64,000 nucleotides of DNA from Neostapfia colusana (lineage: Eukaryota > Streptophyta > Magnoliopsida > Poales > Poaceae), in NCBI GenBank assembly GCA_030760725.1, contig JASWHV010000016.1, positions 13,197,084-13,261,083 on the forward strand, in the 5' to 3' direction. Under the pieces are notes generated by a model that did no database searches, was not told where the DNA came from, and was given only the letters and a program-made list of their open reading frames with translations. Made by a program: the position numbers and the translations under genes. Position 1 is the first letter of the stretch. The number at the start of each line of letters is the position of its first letter. Below are positions 11,389 to 23,303 of the stretch, piece after piece.

Positions 11389-11660
11389 TCTGAAATTCAA
11401 CACAGCAGCAATTAGCACATGTCTTACTCAAAATTCCATAAACAGGAGTAAGTATTGAAGCGACGCATGATTAACTTGCACAACATTCACATATATTGAT
11501 AAAGCATAAACTTTATACAAGATACATTATTCTCGGATCTCCGAGAAGTCGTGCTCATGTCGTCACTACCTATACATACGCTACTGTCTACACGACATGT
11601 CACCGATTACAAAAGTTGGGTTACGCTACCCTAGCTGCCCTACTTGGCAACCGTAACCCC

Positions 11661-12605
11661 CTACTCGGAGTAGAACTCGACCTCCTGTGGGTCGTCCTCC
11701 TCCGGTACCTCTGCTGGTGGCTCGGGGTCTACCACCTCTTCTCCCATTCCAGGTTCTCCCATGGCTGGAAGACCCAAGACTACCGGTACGCCCAATACCG
11801 GGGGCACGAGGTCCTGCAATGCATGCACCTCGTCCATAGCCTGGTTGTAGTCCTCTTCCCAGCCTTGTCCTTCCTCAATAGCGTCGTCCCGCTCTTGAGC
11901 AAGGTCCTCATTCTGCTGGGTTAGGGTCTGCACCAGCTCTTGCAACGCCGCAATGTCAACACGGCTCTTCTTCTTTGCCTTCTTCAGACGACGCAACTGA
12001 TTGTGTTGTTCATTCAGTCGCTTGATCGTCGGAAGGAGCACATTGCGGAGTGCACTGTGAGCATTCTCAAAATGATCTCCACGGCTTGTGCTCTCCTTGA
12101 GCTTGGTGGCGAGATGCTCCGTATGAACAGCTTGGCTGTCCATCACAGCGTTTCCCGCCCTCATTTGGAGGCTGAGGTTTGCCTCCGCGGGGTTGTACCT
12201 TGGGCAATTCGGGTCCGTTGCCTCCAGGTACCTCTCTCCCCACACATGCTGAGCTCATCCCTCCACCGGAACGAGTGCGTATGGAGTACCCTCCATAGCC
12301 TGCACGTGTAGTTGGCAGAAACGTGACATAGTGTCACGGGCTGCCACTTGCCACATCCCTTCCGGTTGCCTTCCCCTCACCGTGACGGTGAATGGCACCC
12401 AACCGGGTGGCGTAGGCCCTGCAGGAACCTCGACATGGATCGTCCACGTCTTGTTCCCCTCTTCGCCTTCTTCCTTGGCGAAGTATTGCGGCATCTGGTT
12501 GTACCCGAAATATTGGAGCATTAGCCACAATGCTCCCGGGTAGCCGCTACGGTCAGAGCAGTGGGAAACTACCCACCCGTTCTCCAACCGTTTATCTGCT
12601 GCCAT
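11661..12605 (-). pseudogene. Extra gene of element A upstream of gag, broken by a TGA
   Basis: This is the same gene as 33210-34154 in B, with no indel between them. At 12255-12257 the B codon CGA is TGA here. It stops the protein after 116 residues, and the remaining 197 codons stay open. The change is C to T at a CpG, as expected from deamination of methylated DNA. The gene lies on the coding strand of the element, 3' of the primer site and 243 bp upstream of the gag ATG. See the B copy for domains. Confidence 0.8.
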
Positions 12606-14078
12606 CTGTAAAAATATATTTGAGAAATGTCAAATATTTATTTAAACAGTAAACCATTGAGTTATAACATAAGATATGTCATTGAACCCTTAACACTTGG
12701 AAACATAATTCAAATTTTTAAACAAATTTGACTGCTGATCTGCTGTTCCCATGACAGCCCTGACCAGTTTCCATATCAATCTGATTTAGGCCAGGTTAAA
12801 AGCAAAACCAGTCATGGAGCTCAACATCAAAGTTAAAGTTAACTTCAATAGCTTTCCAGAAAGTATTTGGTTGGCCTAAGATCTGCTCTGGTTCAAAAGT
12901 TATGAGATGTCAAAGTTAACAGAATTTCTGGAAACAATTGGACAGCACCTCCCTGCCTTAGGTACTGATTTGATCCAAGAATCCCAGTTAATTCTGTTCC
13001 TAATCTGACAAAACTTTCTGTTACAAAGTTGTAACCCATCTCATAATCTTTCCAGAACTACCTCATTTTCTATTTTTGGATTTTTATGCAGGAAGTTATG
13101 CTTAATTTACAGAGAGTCTTTGCTCCGTCCTGTTTTCTGGACAGTTTCAACTCTGCTGCATTTTTCGAGTGGTTAAGGGACGAAACACCTCTGGAACTCA
13201 ACAGAAAAGTTGTAAAGCTCCTCCAAAGCTTTCCAGAGATGTATCATACGACATCAACCTCGAAAGAACTCAACCTCTAACCTCTGATTAACTTCAGCCT
13301 TAATTTAGCTGGAAACAGAGTGCTCTGTCCTTAACATCCTATAAGTTGAAAGCTTGTTAACTTTGAATATCCTGTTCAAGGGAAGGAGTTACATCAAGTT
13401 TTACTACTTTGGATCAAAACCTTCAAATTTTAAATGAAGTTGTTCATTTTGTTGGGTGTGACGTCGAGGCGTCACCAGATGATGTCGGTACTACGTCCTC
13501 ACAAAGGAAAAACCTATACCGGACTTAGCCGGCGTCGTTAGTTCAGTGGCACTACTCGTCACTCGCACACGGATACTACACGTCTACTGTTTCGTGGTAA
13601 GGCTACCTGCAGAAATTCAACCAATCATCAGACTCGGCTGCACACCGAGCCCGGAATCCATACAGTTGGTACATCCGGCCGTCATCACTCGCCCGGATGT
13701 TCTCAAGCCAAACACGCCTTGAGTTACGTGTTCACGTTTCAGACCACGTGACGGGGTCTCCCATGTTGCACCACGCACGCCAGGGACAGACGTTGCTCGA
13801 ATACCCCAAACGACATGAAGAGTCGTAGAGGATATCAAAGCGGGTCGGGTTACCTGCCACCCGTGGGGCTCCACCCTTCAGCTTGTGCGCACTGGTGGAC
13901 AGCGCTTACGTGCACCCCCCAAGACATGAACGTCCCGAGATGCACGATTTTCTGACATAACAAATAAGTTAATAAGCCACTTTCTATATACTAATAACAT
14001 CCTTATACGGGCTACTAACTCGTTCCTCACTGGATTTTTGAAAAAGAAGACCTTTGTACTGTGTTAAACCTCAAGCGA
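12606..14078 (-). other. Untranslated leader of A between primer site and extra gene
   Basis: About 1.47 kb, AT-rich in its inner two thirds (about 12606-13450), with no recognisable coding domain. The part next to the primer site (13455-14078) is of more balanced composition and is nearly identical in B. Packaging or dimerisation signals would be expected here; I cannot point to one. Confidence 0.6.
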
Positions 14079-14090
14079 GCTCTGATACCA
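14079..14090 (-). other. Primer binding site of A (tRNA-iMet type)
   Basis: The minus strand reads TGGTATCAGAGC three bases after the 5' LTR end. It is complementary to the 3' end of plant initiator tRNA-Met, the usual primer of plant chromoviruses. Confidence 0.95.
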
Positions 14091-14093
14091 CGC

Positions 14094-17000
14094 TGACACG
14101 ACCCCACTGGTCCTGTCGAGCCAGGATCACGCTGAGGGGTGCTGCGTTGCACAGCACCGTATAACACATGTCAAAGATACAAAGCGGAAGCGGAAGCTTA
14201 ATTACATAAACAAGTTTATTAACATGTTTACATCAAAATAAGTTTAGTCCACACTCGCGGGCGTAGACTAAGCATCAAGTGCACGTTCAGCCCTCGAACG
14301 TGTCCTTGCTAGCACACACGCACACTAACTCTGCGGCGTGCACGACTCCCACTCGACGGGGTTCCCCTCCTGGGGTTCCGTCTCCTCTTCGGGAGTCCCT
14401 TCCTCATAGAACCCTGCAAAAGCTTCAAACACAAGCAGTGAGCACGAAGGCTCAGCAAGTCTGACCCGTCTCACCTAAACATGGAACTTCTACATGAGGG
14501 TAATGGGTTGCATGAGGTAAAAATCATTTGCAAGGACTCGCCTAATTAGTAGAACCTTACTTTCAAGTTTTAGCAGCAGGTTGTGGAGAACTTTATGCTA
14601 AGGCACATGAGAGAGCCGCAATCAAACAAGAAACGCATTTCTCTCATGTACTTTGCCCAAAGTTGAAAAGAACTTTAGTTAGCACTAAGCTACAACATAT
14701 CATTAACAATCAATATCCAACTTTCAATCAGCAACATTTTAACATGTAACTAGCCTGTTCTTTCTACGTCACGGTACAGTGAACAAGTGGTACTCACTGA
14801 CCGCGAGGGACGGCGATTATAATCGATTTACACCTGCAGGGTTACCCGAACAACCCGTCACGTACGCCCGTACTCGATGTTGCCTACAACAACCATCACG
14901 GACGCCGTACGCGACTACCTTTCACCCGTTAGCCAAATATTGAACCGGTCCCATCGTCCCGAGCAAGAGGTCCCTGCACGCGCATCTCTGTGCCGCCAGC
15001 TGATTTACACCTCGAGCTCTCAACCTACCCTCTGAACGACGGGCAATGCCTCAACACCCAGCTACCCGAGTTACATCAGTTTCCCGGTTCCCATATAGCC
15101 GGTAGGTCTTCGGTACTGTTCTAGCTTGTTCAACAGGCCCGCACACGGCTCGGTCCTCAATCGACACAAGCGGAGCTACAGCACACAGGCCCCAAAGTCC
15201 TGCTGCCCTTACTCTCCGCTCGGTCTCATTTTCTTGCCATGTGTATCATGTGCTATCTCTACCCGAGCAATGTGCCTCTAGCCTATTCTCGCGAGTAGTT
15301 CCAACTACTCGACTTGTACCGAATCCTACTCTATCCTAGCAATGCAGTGGCTAACGAGGTTTTCAATCCTAAACCCAACCCATGGTTTTCTTGGCTGTGC
15401 AGTTGGATTTCCAATCAAGACTCTAATGCAACGAACAAAGGGAAACAAGTATGTGCTCAAAACAATAAAAATTTATAAAAAGGTTAATGCCAACCGGGGC
15501 TTGCCTTGCTGCTCTTGGTCGTAGGCTAGCTGTTCCTCCGGAGTAACGAAGTCTAGGACTTCGGGTTCCTCCTCGACCTTAGCGACTGCATGATAAGAAC
15601 AATGTACGTATTAATTTAGAGGCCTTTGTATTAACTTTGAAGTTGTGAAGCCTATAACCCTTACTAGACAGACCTAATGACTGTGAAACTTTTACTGTGG
15701 CTTGGTTACAACCTAAACAAAGACTTGGTCAAGTTTTAGTTGCAGCAAAGCTCATTTGAGCCCTCCACAAATAATTATGTCCTTGACCTTAATTGGAACC
15801 CTTAGGGTGTTCTAGGGATTTTCATGAGACAAACTATGACTTTCTGAAAACTAGATTTTCAGAGGGTTCTAATGGAGTTTGTCTCACTTAATTTGGAAGT
15901 CTCTAACTAAAGATATGAGCTAAACAATTTCAGAGAAAATCCTGAAAATGTTTCTGAACATTTTCTATTTTCTCTGGAACAGTTTTACTAATCACACCAT
16001 TAGGTGGACTAAATGAGCTCAAATGGATCTGAAATTTTTATGGTAGCTCAATGATATTTTGGTGAACATCTCAGCAAAATTTCAGGATTTTCCTCCAAAG
16101 GATTCTCCAGTTAAAATTCCTAACAGTTTAAACATTAAGGAATTAATTCTGGAGAATTAGGGAATTTCATGAAGTGAAACTTGATTTTCTGGAAAGTACA
16201 CAGAGAGCTGAATCCAGCAAAATTTGGTTCACTCAATTTGGAGCTTTCTAGCCAAAGTTATAAGGATTTGAAGTTTGAAGGAAATCTGAAAATCGGGGAA
16301 AAGTTTAAACTCGCGCGTGGGCCCAGGGGACACGCGTCGCACGCCGAAGCGACAGCACACCGCGGCCCACAAGGCTTTTGCGCGCCAGCACACCCGATCC
16401 CGGCCGCAGCCGGATCCCGATTCAAAATATCGGCCGCTGACAGCTGGGGTCCACCCCCTTCTTCAACCTCGCGACACCCGCGCTCCGCCGCCGAGGGACC
16501 TCGCCGGAGAGCTCGCCGCTGGCTGCTGTACCGCTCCAAACTTCTTGATTCTGGCCGCCCCTGCCTACTTTTACTTGGGGAACATGATCCGAGGGTCAGC
16601 TGCTCATGACAACGGCCGGAGCATGGTCGGCGACGAGCCGCCATATCGGAACGACTTCGGCCATGTCGGCTGATGCTCCTAGTGCCTCAGCTACTTGGGA
16701 AACCGGTCGGGGAGCATCAGTGGACCTCAGAGAAGGTCGACATGAACTCGGGGCAGCTCGGGGAAGGCCCGAAATAGGTCCTCACCGTGCGCCCGATACC
16801 CCCCGTGCGTTCCGCCATTAGTAGACCTTGAATTACGCCGGGCACAGAAGTTCTCCGGCCCAGAGTTGTGAAGGCAACTTGTGCGTCACCGTGTCTAGTT
16901 CGTGTGGGAGTGGCCTGAGGCCCTCTAATCCTTTCTAGAGCACGAATTAAACAGAATCGTACCCGAAGGTCGTTCTGCACACAGAAAGGGGAAAAGTGGA

Positions 17001-18139
17001 AATTCGCCGCCGGTGAGCAACCACTCGAGCTGTGGCTCGGGGATGAGCAGCACCGATCACTTGCGCGTCCAAGGGTGCCTTGGCTCGGGCGTGACAACGC
17101 CCAGGTTGGGCTGTCCACGAGAGCCCGAGGTGCGGCGGTTTCCAGTTCCGAGTTTGATCTTTCGGCACAGCCGATATCACTCGGTTTCAATCGATTTCTA
17201 TCAATGGGAAGGATGGAGGATGGTTGCTAGTACCTTGCTGGGACCTTGGAATGGAAAGAGGGAGCTGCGATCGGCTTGATCAAGCAGGAACTCGAGCGGC
17301 GGCGATGGCAGTGGAAAAACAAGTCGTGTGCGTCGGCAGCTCGAGGAAATGGTGACTGAAGCACGCCGGGGAGGGAATAAATAGCCCGGCCGGCTGGTCT
17401 TCGGCTTGGGGCACGCAGCAGGAGCTGGCGCCGGCTGCCCCCTTCGGTGGCGCGCGCGCACAGCTGCCGGGAACCGACTGAACTGTGGTTCAGTCGGTTT
17501 GCTTTGAGGCAGAGGCTGACATGTGGGTCCCACTTCTCTTTTAACCTCTGAAATTTATTCCTAACAGCTGTGGTAAACAGTGAACCCTATTCTACCCTTG
17601 GCAATTCAAATTATTCACCCAAGAGCCATTTGAATTGATCAAAGTTCAAATGAGGTTTGGTTTGAATGAATTTCAGCACAAGTGCAGTTTGAAATTCAAA
17701 TAAAGTTTGAATTTCTCCCCCTTAGCTCATGTCAAGATCAACTCCAAATGGAGTGAAAATTGGTGTGTGAGCTCACAAAAATGTGCTGAGCAAGAATATG
17801 CCTTCCACTTTTAAATTCAGTGGGTGAAAACAGTTTGAATTTGAATATGGTTTCAAACTGCCCTCTTCCTAACTATACCCAAAATGACCTCAAAAAGGTT
17901 TTGAATTTGGGTGGAACTTGGCATGGACATCCTTAGCAAAGTGTAGGAGTTTTCATATGTCCAGCCCATCTATATCACATGTGGGAAGTACCACTTTTGC
18001 AATGTGTGAGTTTGTTCCCTAATGAGCATGTTGATAATTGTTACTTGCTCTTTATTTGTGTTCATCATTCTTCCTCAAATGAGGTGTGTGGTGTGGTGAT
18101 GAACACTGCAAATGAGTGTCAAAAACTGAGGCCCTTACA
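14094..18139 (-). repeat. 5' LTR of A (4,046 bp)
   Basis: Same length as the 3' LTR. By eye there are about nine substitutions, for example near 2799/14175, 4102/15478 and 4820/16196. As the 5' LTR it should hold the promoter. Confidence 0.95.
17377..17384. promoter_or_regulatory. Possible TATA element in the 5' LTR of A
   Basis: The plus strand reads ATAAATAG and the minus strand CTATTTAT, at the edge of the GC-rich block. The element is transcribed on the minus strand. The motif is better formed on the plus strand, so the direction of any promoter is uncertain. Confidence 0.3.
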
Positions 18140-18144
18140 CGTCC
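18140..18144. other. Target site duplication of A, right copy (CGTCC)
   Basis: It matches 2713-2717. Confidence 0.95.
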
Positions 18145-19065
18145 ACGGCGAGCTATGGAGCTCGCTGTATTTCTTGCTACTCGGGGCCGGAGGCCTGAGC
18201 TTGGGGGTGAGTTACAGCTTGAGAGTGTATGGCTAGCGTATGAGTTGCAAAGTGCGAACCCTTGCTATCGTCGCCTACCCGAGCCTTTTATAGTCCAAGA
18301 CTCGGGCGGCTTACAAGGGGAGCCGGGACCCGACAGGTGGTCCCGGGAAGATTGTCTATTATCTACCGTATCTGCAGTTATGCCGGTAGTTGTCTCTGGT
18401 CGAAGGCTTCTGAGTCTTCATCTTTCCGCCCTGCCCATGCCGCATGCTAGTCGTAGTGGTTGATGACGGCGCAGGCAGCATGGGATGCCTTGTCGCGGTG
18501 TTTATTGGCTGGCAGGTTCTGACACCGCGCGCCAGTCTGTGATGCGACTGGGCACAACGGCACCTGACAGAGGCGTGATCCGCGTCTCCGCGTCTTGGGA
18601 AGACGCGGGCCTTGAATACCTTCTACGGGCAAGGTATGGGGCGTCTTTACGCCCGCTGCCTATCTCTCGGGGGCAGGCAGCGCCGTTCTGCTGCCACGTG
18701 GCGGGCCCGGAGCCCTTCTCAGAGGAGAGGAGGGCCCGGTCCGCGGGGCACGTGGAGCCTCCGGACCTCTCCCCGCGGAGGGGGAGGCTTGGCTTCTGTC
18801 GGCCACGTGGCGGGCCCGGAGCTCTCCTCTGAGGAGAGGGAGGTCCGGCCCCGATGGACGCGTGGCGCCTTCGGACCTCTCTCCCGCGGAGGGGGAGGTC
18901 CGGCTTCTGTATGCCACGTGGCGGGCCCGGAGCTCTCCTCTGAGGAGAGGGAGGTCCGGCCCTGCCGGATGCGTGGCGCCTTCGTAGCTCTCCCTGCGGA
19001 GAAGGGCGAGATCCTTAGGCATTTTCCCCTGTGCGCGGGGGTACCCCATATCGAGGGTACCGACA
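18145..19065 (-). repeat. 3' LTR of G, part next to the polypurine tract
   Basis: This continues 2545-2717 after removal of A; the total LTR is 1,094 bp. A TATA-type motif (minus strand) lies near 18288-18295. The G-box/hairpin array is at about 18695-19005. The LTR starts TGTCGGTACC on the minus strand at 19065. Confidence 0.9.
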
Positions 19066-19096
19066 GTGGCTCCCGGGCCCATCTCGGGGGAGATAG
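19066..19096 (-). other. Polypurine tract and 3' UTR end of G
   Basis: The minus strand has a purine-rich GGGCCCGGGAGCCAC directly before the LTR start. The same element-end sequence occurs at 56566 (E) and 44035 (I). 19092-19096 (GATAG) is the left target duplication of S. Confidence 0.75.
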
Positions 19097-19239
19097 TGTG
19101 ACACCCTCATCTCGGGTGTCAGCATATGTTCATGGTGATGAAGAAGAAGAACATTTTAAAAAAAAAGAGGGAACAAAAACAAGTATCAAAAGGATAGCCA
19201 GTAAAGCTTTCTGAGAGCACCGAAGGCAACTTTCACGAC

Positions 19240-19770
19240 CAGCAGACCACGTGGTGTGTTCGGAACTCATTCCCGAAGAGATTGGAGAGGTCCAACGCTA
19301 AACTGGATACGTGGCAGGCTCGGTGGTCACCTCCGCAATTGGAAAGAGGTCTGACCCTGTGGGACACGTACTGCCCGCGGAGATAGCATCTGCGGAAGAA
19401 GCAAAGGCATTTTTCATAGGACACGTGTCATCCACGGAGCTAGTCCTCGCGGAAGTTAGGGGACCAGTCGCACGGGATATGTGTTAATTTCGGAACCCAT
19501 CTCCTAGAAGTCCGGATCTATTGAACACGTGTCGCCACCGGAGCTTATCTCCGGAGGTCCGTCGCTGCTAAACACGTGTCGACCTCAGGGCATGTCCCTG
19601 AGGGAGGGAAAGGCGGAAAGACCGGCACCCACACGTGGCGTGCGCGGAGCTCACCTCCAAAGAAGAGGGAGGTCTTGATCGATTGACACGCGGCACGACA
19701 GGAGCTCTTCTCTGCGGATGAAGAGATACCAGGCCCGGAGGACACGTGGAGCTTCCGGAGCTCATCATCC
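19240..19770. promoter_or_regulatory. Degenerate G-box tandem array in solo LTR S
   Basis: About nine modules of roughly 60 bp. Most have a CACGTG/ACGTGTC/ACGTGGC core followed about 10-15 bp later by CGGAGCT and a CTCC...GGAG palindrome. It lies upstream of the TATA box at 19939, as an enhancer would. ACGTGGC/ACGTGTC matches the core of plant G-box and ABA-responsive elements. Confidence 0.6.
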
Positions 19771-19938
19771 CGGAGGTAACAAATTCTGGAGCAGCTGTTA
19801 CGCGTAAGGACACCGGTACACAACGGGAACCGATCCAAACTCCACAATGTTGCCAAAGATAAGACGTCAGGATCCAACAAGATCTGAATAAAACTTTTAT
19901 TCGGGATCCAATCAGATTAGGACTCTTCTCTTCCCGAT

Positions 19939-19947
19939 TATAAATAG
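19939..19947 (+). promoter_or_regulatory. TATA box of solo LTR S (TATAAATAG)
   Basis: A consensus plant TATA box about 840 bp from the LTR start, just downstream of the G-box array. This suggests U3 of about 870 bp and a long R-U5. Confidence 0.7.
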
Positions 19948-21965
19948 AACCCAAAACCTCTGGCCGAAATCACGAACTTCTCTTTCAACTCCTGAGCCGT
20001 TGACTTAGAGCCTAGCCATAACTCGCCGAGCAAACCATCGCTGAAGTGCAAAAAGGGAGATCATCGGAGAAGAACCAAACGGTCTGAGGAGGACCTCGAA
20101 GTCAAGAAAAACGTGAGGTAGGACTTCAATACCACCTTACGACATCATGTTGTTCATCTCTTTGCATCTGTTCTTCAATTCCTTTCGAACAGAAGCCTTT
20201 TCGTGGACAGATCACTCGATGATCAGTCTGTTCTAAAAAAACAAGATCATCGCCACGACCACCTTTGATCCGAATACCTCTGACCATGCAAGCCATGCAT
20301 GAACACGTACAGATCAATCTAATCATAGGACAGCATGCATGTGCATCGTCGCATCTAGTTTAGGGTTTTGAGCATGATATTGATTGCTGTGAATCTTGTA
20401 TGCACGTGAATCCTACAATAGCAGGGCAGGTTCAGGAAGCTGTCTACGACGAGCTGCAGCAACAAGGTTTTGAGAATCAAGAACAACCGGAACCGCAAGA
20501 ACAAGGCAAGTGCTCCTTGACCATGTTGATCCTATGTTTGGGTAAAACTACTTTGTTTTGCGAAAAGGTGTGTGTGCTGAGTCAAACATGATGGGAAACC
20601 CTTTTATAGGAGTTTACTAGTTTTGGTTAAACCACCCTTGTCACCTGGGAAGTTTTATGAGTTGGGTATGGTTTTTGTTTTATGCTTCGCTGAGTCCATG
20701 GGATTGGGAAGCGAGATAGATGTGTCTAGCTAACTGCACTCATAATAATAAGGGGAAACTGATGATAATAATGAACATGGATTGGAGGGAGATCTAGGCA
20801 AGATTGCGTTTGTGAATGAGGTAGCATGAGATGGTGGTTTTGCTTGCCATAGATCTAAGGACCGGTTCATGCATGCACATGCCAGGATAACAGTGCCACC
20901 ACAAGGCCAAGTATGGGTGCGGCTTAGCTGAGTAATTAGGTAAGTTGCTAGAGTGTTATGGACTGTGGAAGGCGCGGGGAATGGGAGTCGAGTGAGGACT
21001 GCCCTGGGAACTGCATGGCACAAGAGGGGGCCCATGGGTGGGAGAATTGGAGATTCTAGCCTGCCGGTGAAACCTTAGTGAGTCCATACATCTAGTAACC
21101 CCTTTGTAAAGGCTATTTTGTGATCTCTTGACCATACACCAACGGATGTGTACTGGTATAATGGAGGTTCTGCAGTCACCGACGGGTGACGAAATCACAA
21201 ACTTGTGGGTAAAGAGGTGCAAACTCTGCAGAGTTATTAAAACTATCATGATAGCCGAGCTTACGGTCATGAGCACCTGGCTAAACTGCCATGATTAGAT
21301 GGGATGATTATTGGGATGGTTATTGTAATGGTTATTGGGAAGGTTCTTGGTTATGGTCATTGATTATGGTTTGGTTCGGAACTGTGAGTTTGGGAGACGA
21401 GATGGTTGCATGACTGGTGGGTCATGACATGAGATTGGTCTCAGTGCGAGACAAGGTTGTTTTATGAGGTGAGATGGTAGCGAATACGAGGAGGTATTCG
21501 TGAGTATGAGTAAAGGATTGGTTAATGTTCGGATGGAACACGGGAAGTGATGGAGGTATGTTGGTAATTTAACACATGCTGAGACTACATTCATCTAAAG
21601 TTAAGTTGCTGTTTTATCAATGGTTTTATAAATTTGTTTTTCTGCAAATAAGCCTTTTATACCTACCTTGTTTATAAGCTGCATATCATGTGTTATTCCC
21701 GCACTTGCTGAGTACATCATTGTGCTCAAACTTGCATTATTATTTCTCCATCAACAGCAAGAGAAGACTACTATGAAAACCGGGTAGAGCATTATGGCGT
21801 GTGATCTGTTCTCAACCTTGCCTGTGGAGGGAATAGAGATGGAGCCACTTCTGCTTAGTTTTGCTTCCGCATTAGTTTTTTGCTTCCGCATTTAAATAAG
21901 AATTCCGCTGCGTAGAAATAAGGACTTCCGCTGTGAGCATGAGTCCAAGACTCATGAGGTGCTGT

Positions 21966-21971
21966 AATAAA
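21966..21971 (+). terminator. Possible polyadenylation signal of S (AATAAA)
   Basis: About 135 bp before the LTR end, in a T-rich context, in the same orientation as the TATA box. Confidence 0.4.
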
Positions 21972-22103
21972 CTCTGTTATTCGTGGTAATATATAATCTG
22001 AATTCAGTTTGTGAAACGTATGTGTATGTGTGATAAACATCCTGGGCACACATATGCATTAGTTCTCGGTTCCGTGGTTTTCCACAGAATTGAGGGCGTC
22101 ACA

Positions 22104-23303
22104 GATAGCGAGCCCGAGGTGGGACCTTTGTCTCTTCTGATCCGCGCACTTTCTTGTCTTGAGTACTCCCTATGCTGGCAGGGTCTTGACGGCTTTGGTG
22201 TCCAGCCTCTTAGGAGAGGGTGAAGCCTGGCATCGGAGCTCGGCCCGGCTGTGGGGGCGGAGGTCCGGAAGTCATCGGAGCTCAGGCCAGCGAAGGGCGT
22301 GAAGTCCAGCATCAGCGCTCGCCTCTGAAAGGAGGGCGAGGGCTGGCCTCGGAGCTCGGTCTGGCTGTGGAGGCGGAGTCCGGAAGTCATCGGAGCTCAG
22401 GCCAGCGAAGGGCGTGAGGTCCGGCATCAGCGCTCGCCTCTGAAAGGAGGGCGAGGGCTGGCCTCGGAGCTCGGCCCAGCTATGGGGGCGGAGTCCGGAA
22501 GTCATCGGAGCTCAGGCCAGCGAAGGGCGTGAGGTCCGGCATCAGCGCTCGCCTCTGAAAGGAGGGCGAGGGCTGGCCTCGGAGCTCGGCCTGGCTGTGG
22601 AGGCGGAGTCCGGAAGTCATCGGAGCCAGCGAAGGGCGTGAGGTCCGGCATCAGCGCTCTCCTCTGAAAGGAGGGCTAGGGCTGGCCTCGGAGCTCGGCC
22701 TGGCTGTGGAGGCGGAGTCCGGAAGTCATCGGAGCTCAGGCCAGCGTAGGGTGTGAGGTCCGGCATCAGCACTCGCCTCTGAAAGGAGGGCGAGGGCTGG
22801 CCTCGGAGCTGGGCCCAGCTGTGGGGGCGGAGGTCCGGAACTGCTCAGTGGTCCCCCCTTTCCTATCCCTTAGTCTCATTTGGCTTACTGTCCCAGGCAG
22901 GAATACGGGGCTTGGGTAATCCAGTGCACATGGTCCCGGAGGTCTGGCCCCAGCCCCAGTCAGGGTGTAACCACCCGGCCCCCTGGTACTCAGACCGTAG
23001 CGCCGGGAGACAGAGTGCGCATGCTTTGGGTGCAGGACCGGGCAAAGCAAGGCTCCTGAACCCCCGTTCTAGCGTAGGTCTTTTCTCGGAGGAGACCAAC
23101 TGGCGGTGAAGTACCCTTATAGGGGGAGATCCAAAAGGCCACCGGGCCTCTGGCAGGTACCCCAAGCACTACCGCCTCCGGTAGGACGGCAAATATCGAC
23201 TATGCATGAGAGCCGGAAAGAGGAGCCGAGTGTACAATGGACGCACACTGTATAGAGCGTGGGGATGTGTTCATATAAATTAATGCGTAATTTAAATATA
23301 CAC
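22104..23303 (-). other. 3' untranslated region of element G
   Basis: Non-coding spacer between integrase remnants and polypurine tract. 22104-22108 is S's right target duplication. It holds the 115-bp array (22235-22845), then unique sequence shared with I (44700-45150). The first ~75 bp match E at 56590-56640, then the two subfamilies diverge completely. Confidence 0.75.
22235..22845 (-). repeat. 115-bp tandem repeat, about 5.3 copies
   Basis: Units begin (GGAGCTCGG) at 22235, 22351, 22466, 22581, 22690 and 22805. Spacing is 115-116 bp, with one 109-bp unit that lost six bases. The same array with four units plus a partial is at 44186-44700 in element I. C and E lack it. Confidence 0.95.

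Larger units (their letters stand above)
2718..18139 (-). mobile_element. Element A: full-length Tekay/Del-type chromovirus, 15,422 bp
   Basis: Minus-strand order: 5' LTR (18139-14094), initiator-Met primer site, leader, extra gene (12605-11661, broken), gag-pol (11388-6832), polypurine tract, 3' LTR (6763-2718). Both LTRs are exactly 4,046 bp. By eye they differ at about nine positions, so the insertion is very recent. The target duplication is CGTCC. A chromodomain at the end of pol and the tRNA-iMet primer place it among plant chromoviruses; the long LTRs suggest Tekay/Del. It sits inside the 3' LTR of G. Confidence 0.95.
19097..22103 (+). mobile_element. Element S: 3,007-bp solo LTR of another gypsy-like family
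   Basis: It is bounded by TG...CA with matching ends (TGTGACACCCTCA at the start, TGAGGGCGTCACA at the end) and flanked by GATAG at 19092-19096 and 22104-22108. It has no primer site, internal region or coding domain. A TATA box at 19939-19947 and an AATAAA at 21966-21971 in the same orientation support an LTR read on the plus strand. The family is unknown to me; the TGTGACACC-type end is common in plant gypsy LTRs. Confidence 0.75.

Noticed and set aside
14079..14090. Initiator tRNA-Met gene fragment
   Set aside because: Only the 12 bases complementary to the tRNA 3' end are present, exactly at the LTR edge, so it is a primer site.
19097..22103. Host gene or DNA transposon between 19097 and 22103
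   Set aside because: TG...CA ends, a 5-bp duplication, TATA and AATAAA in LTR order, and no coding domain fit a solo LTR. The matching ends are short, as in LTRs, and there is no transposase.
22235..22845. Possible CRISPR array
   Set aside because: Units are 115 bp, contiguous and without unique spacers; this is a minisatellite inside a plant retroelement.
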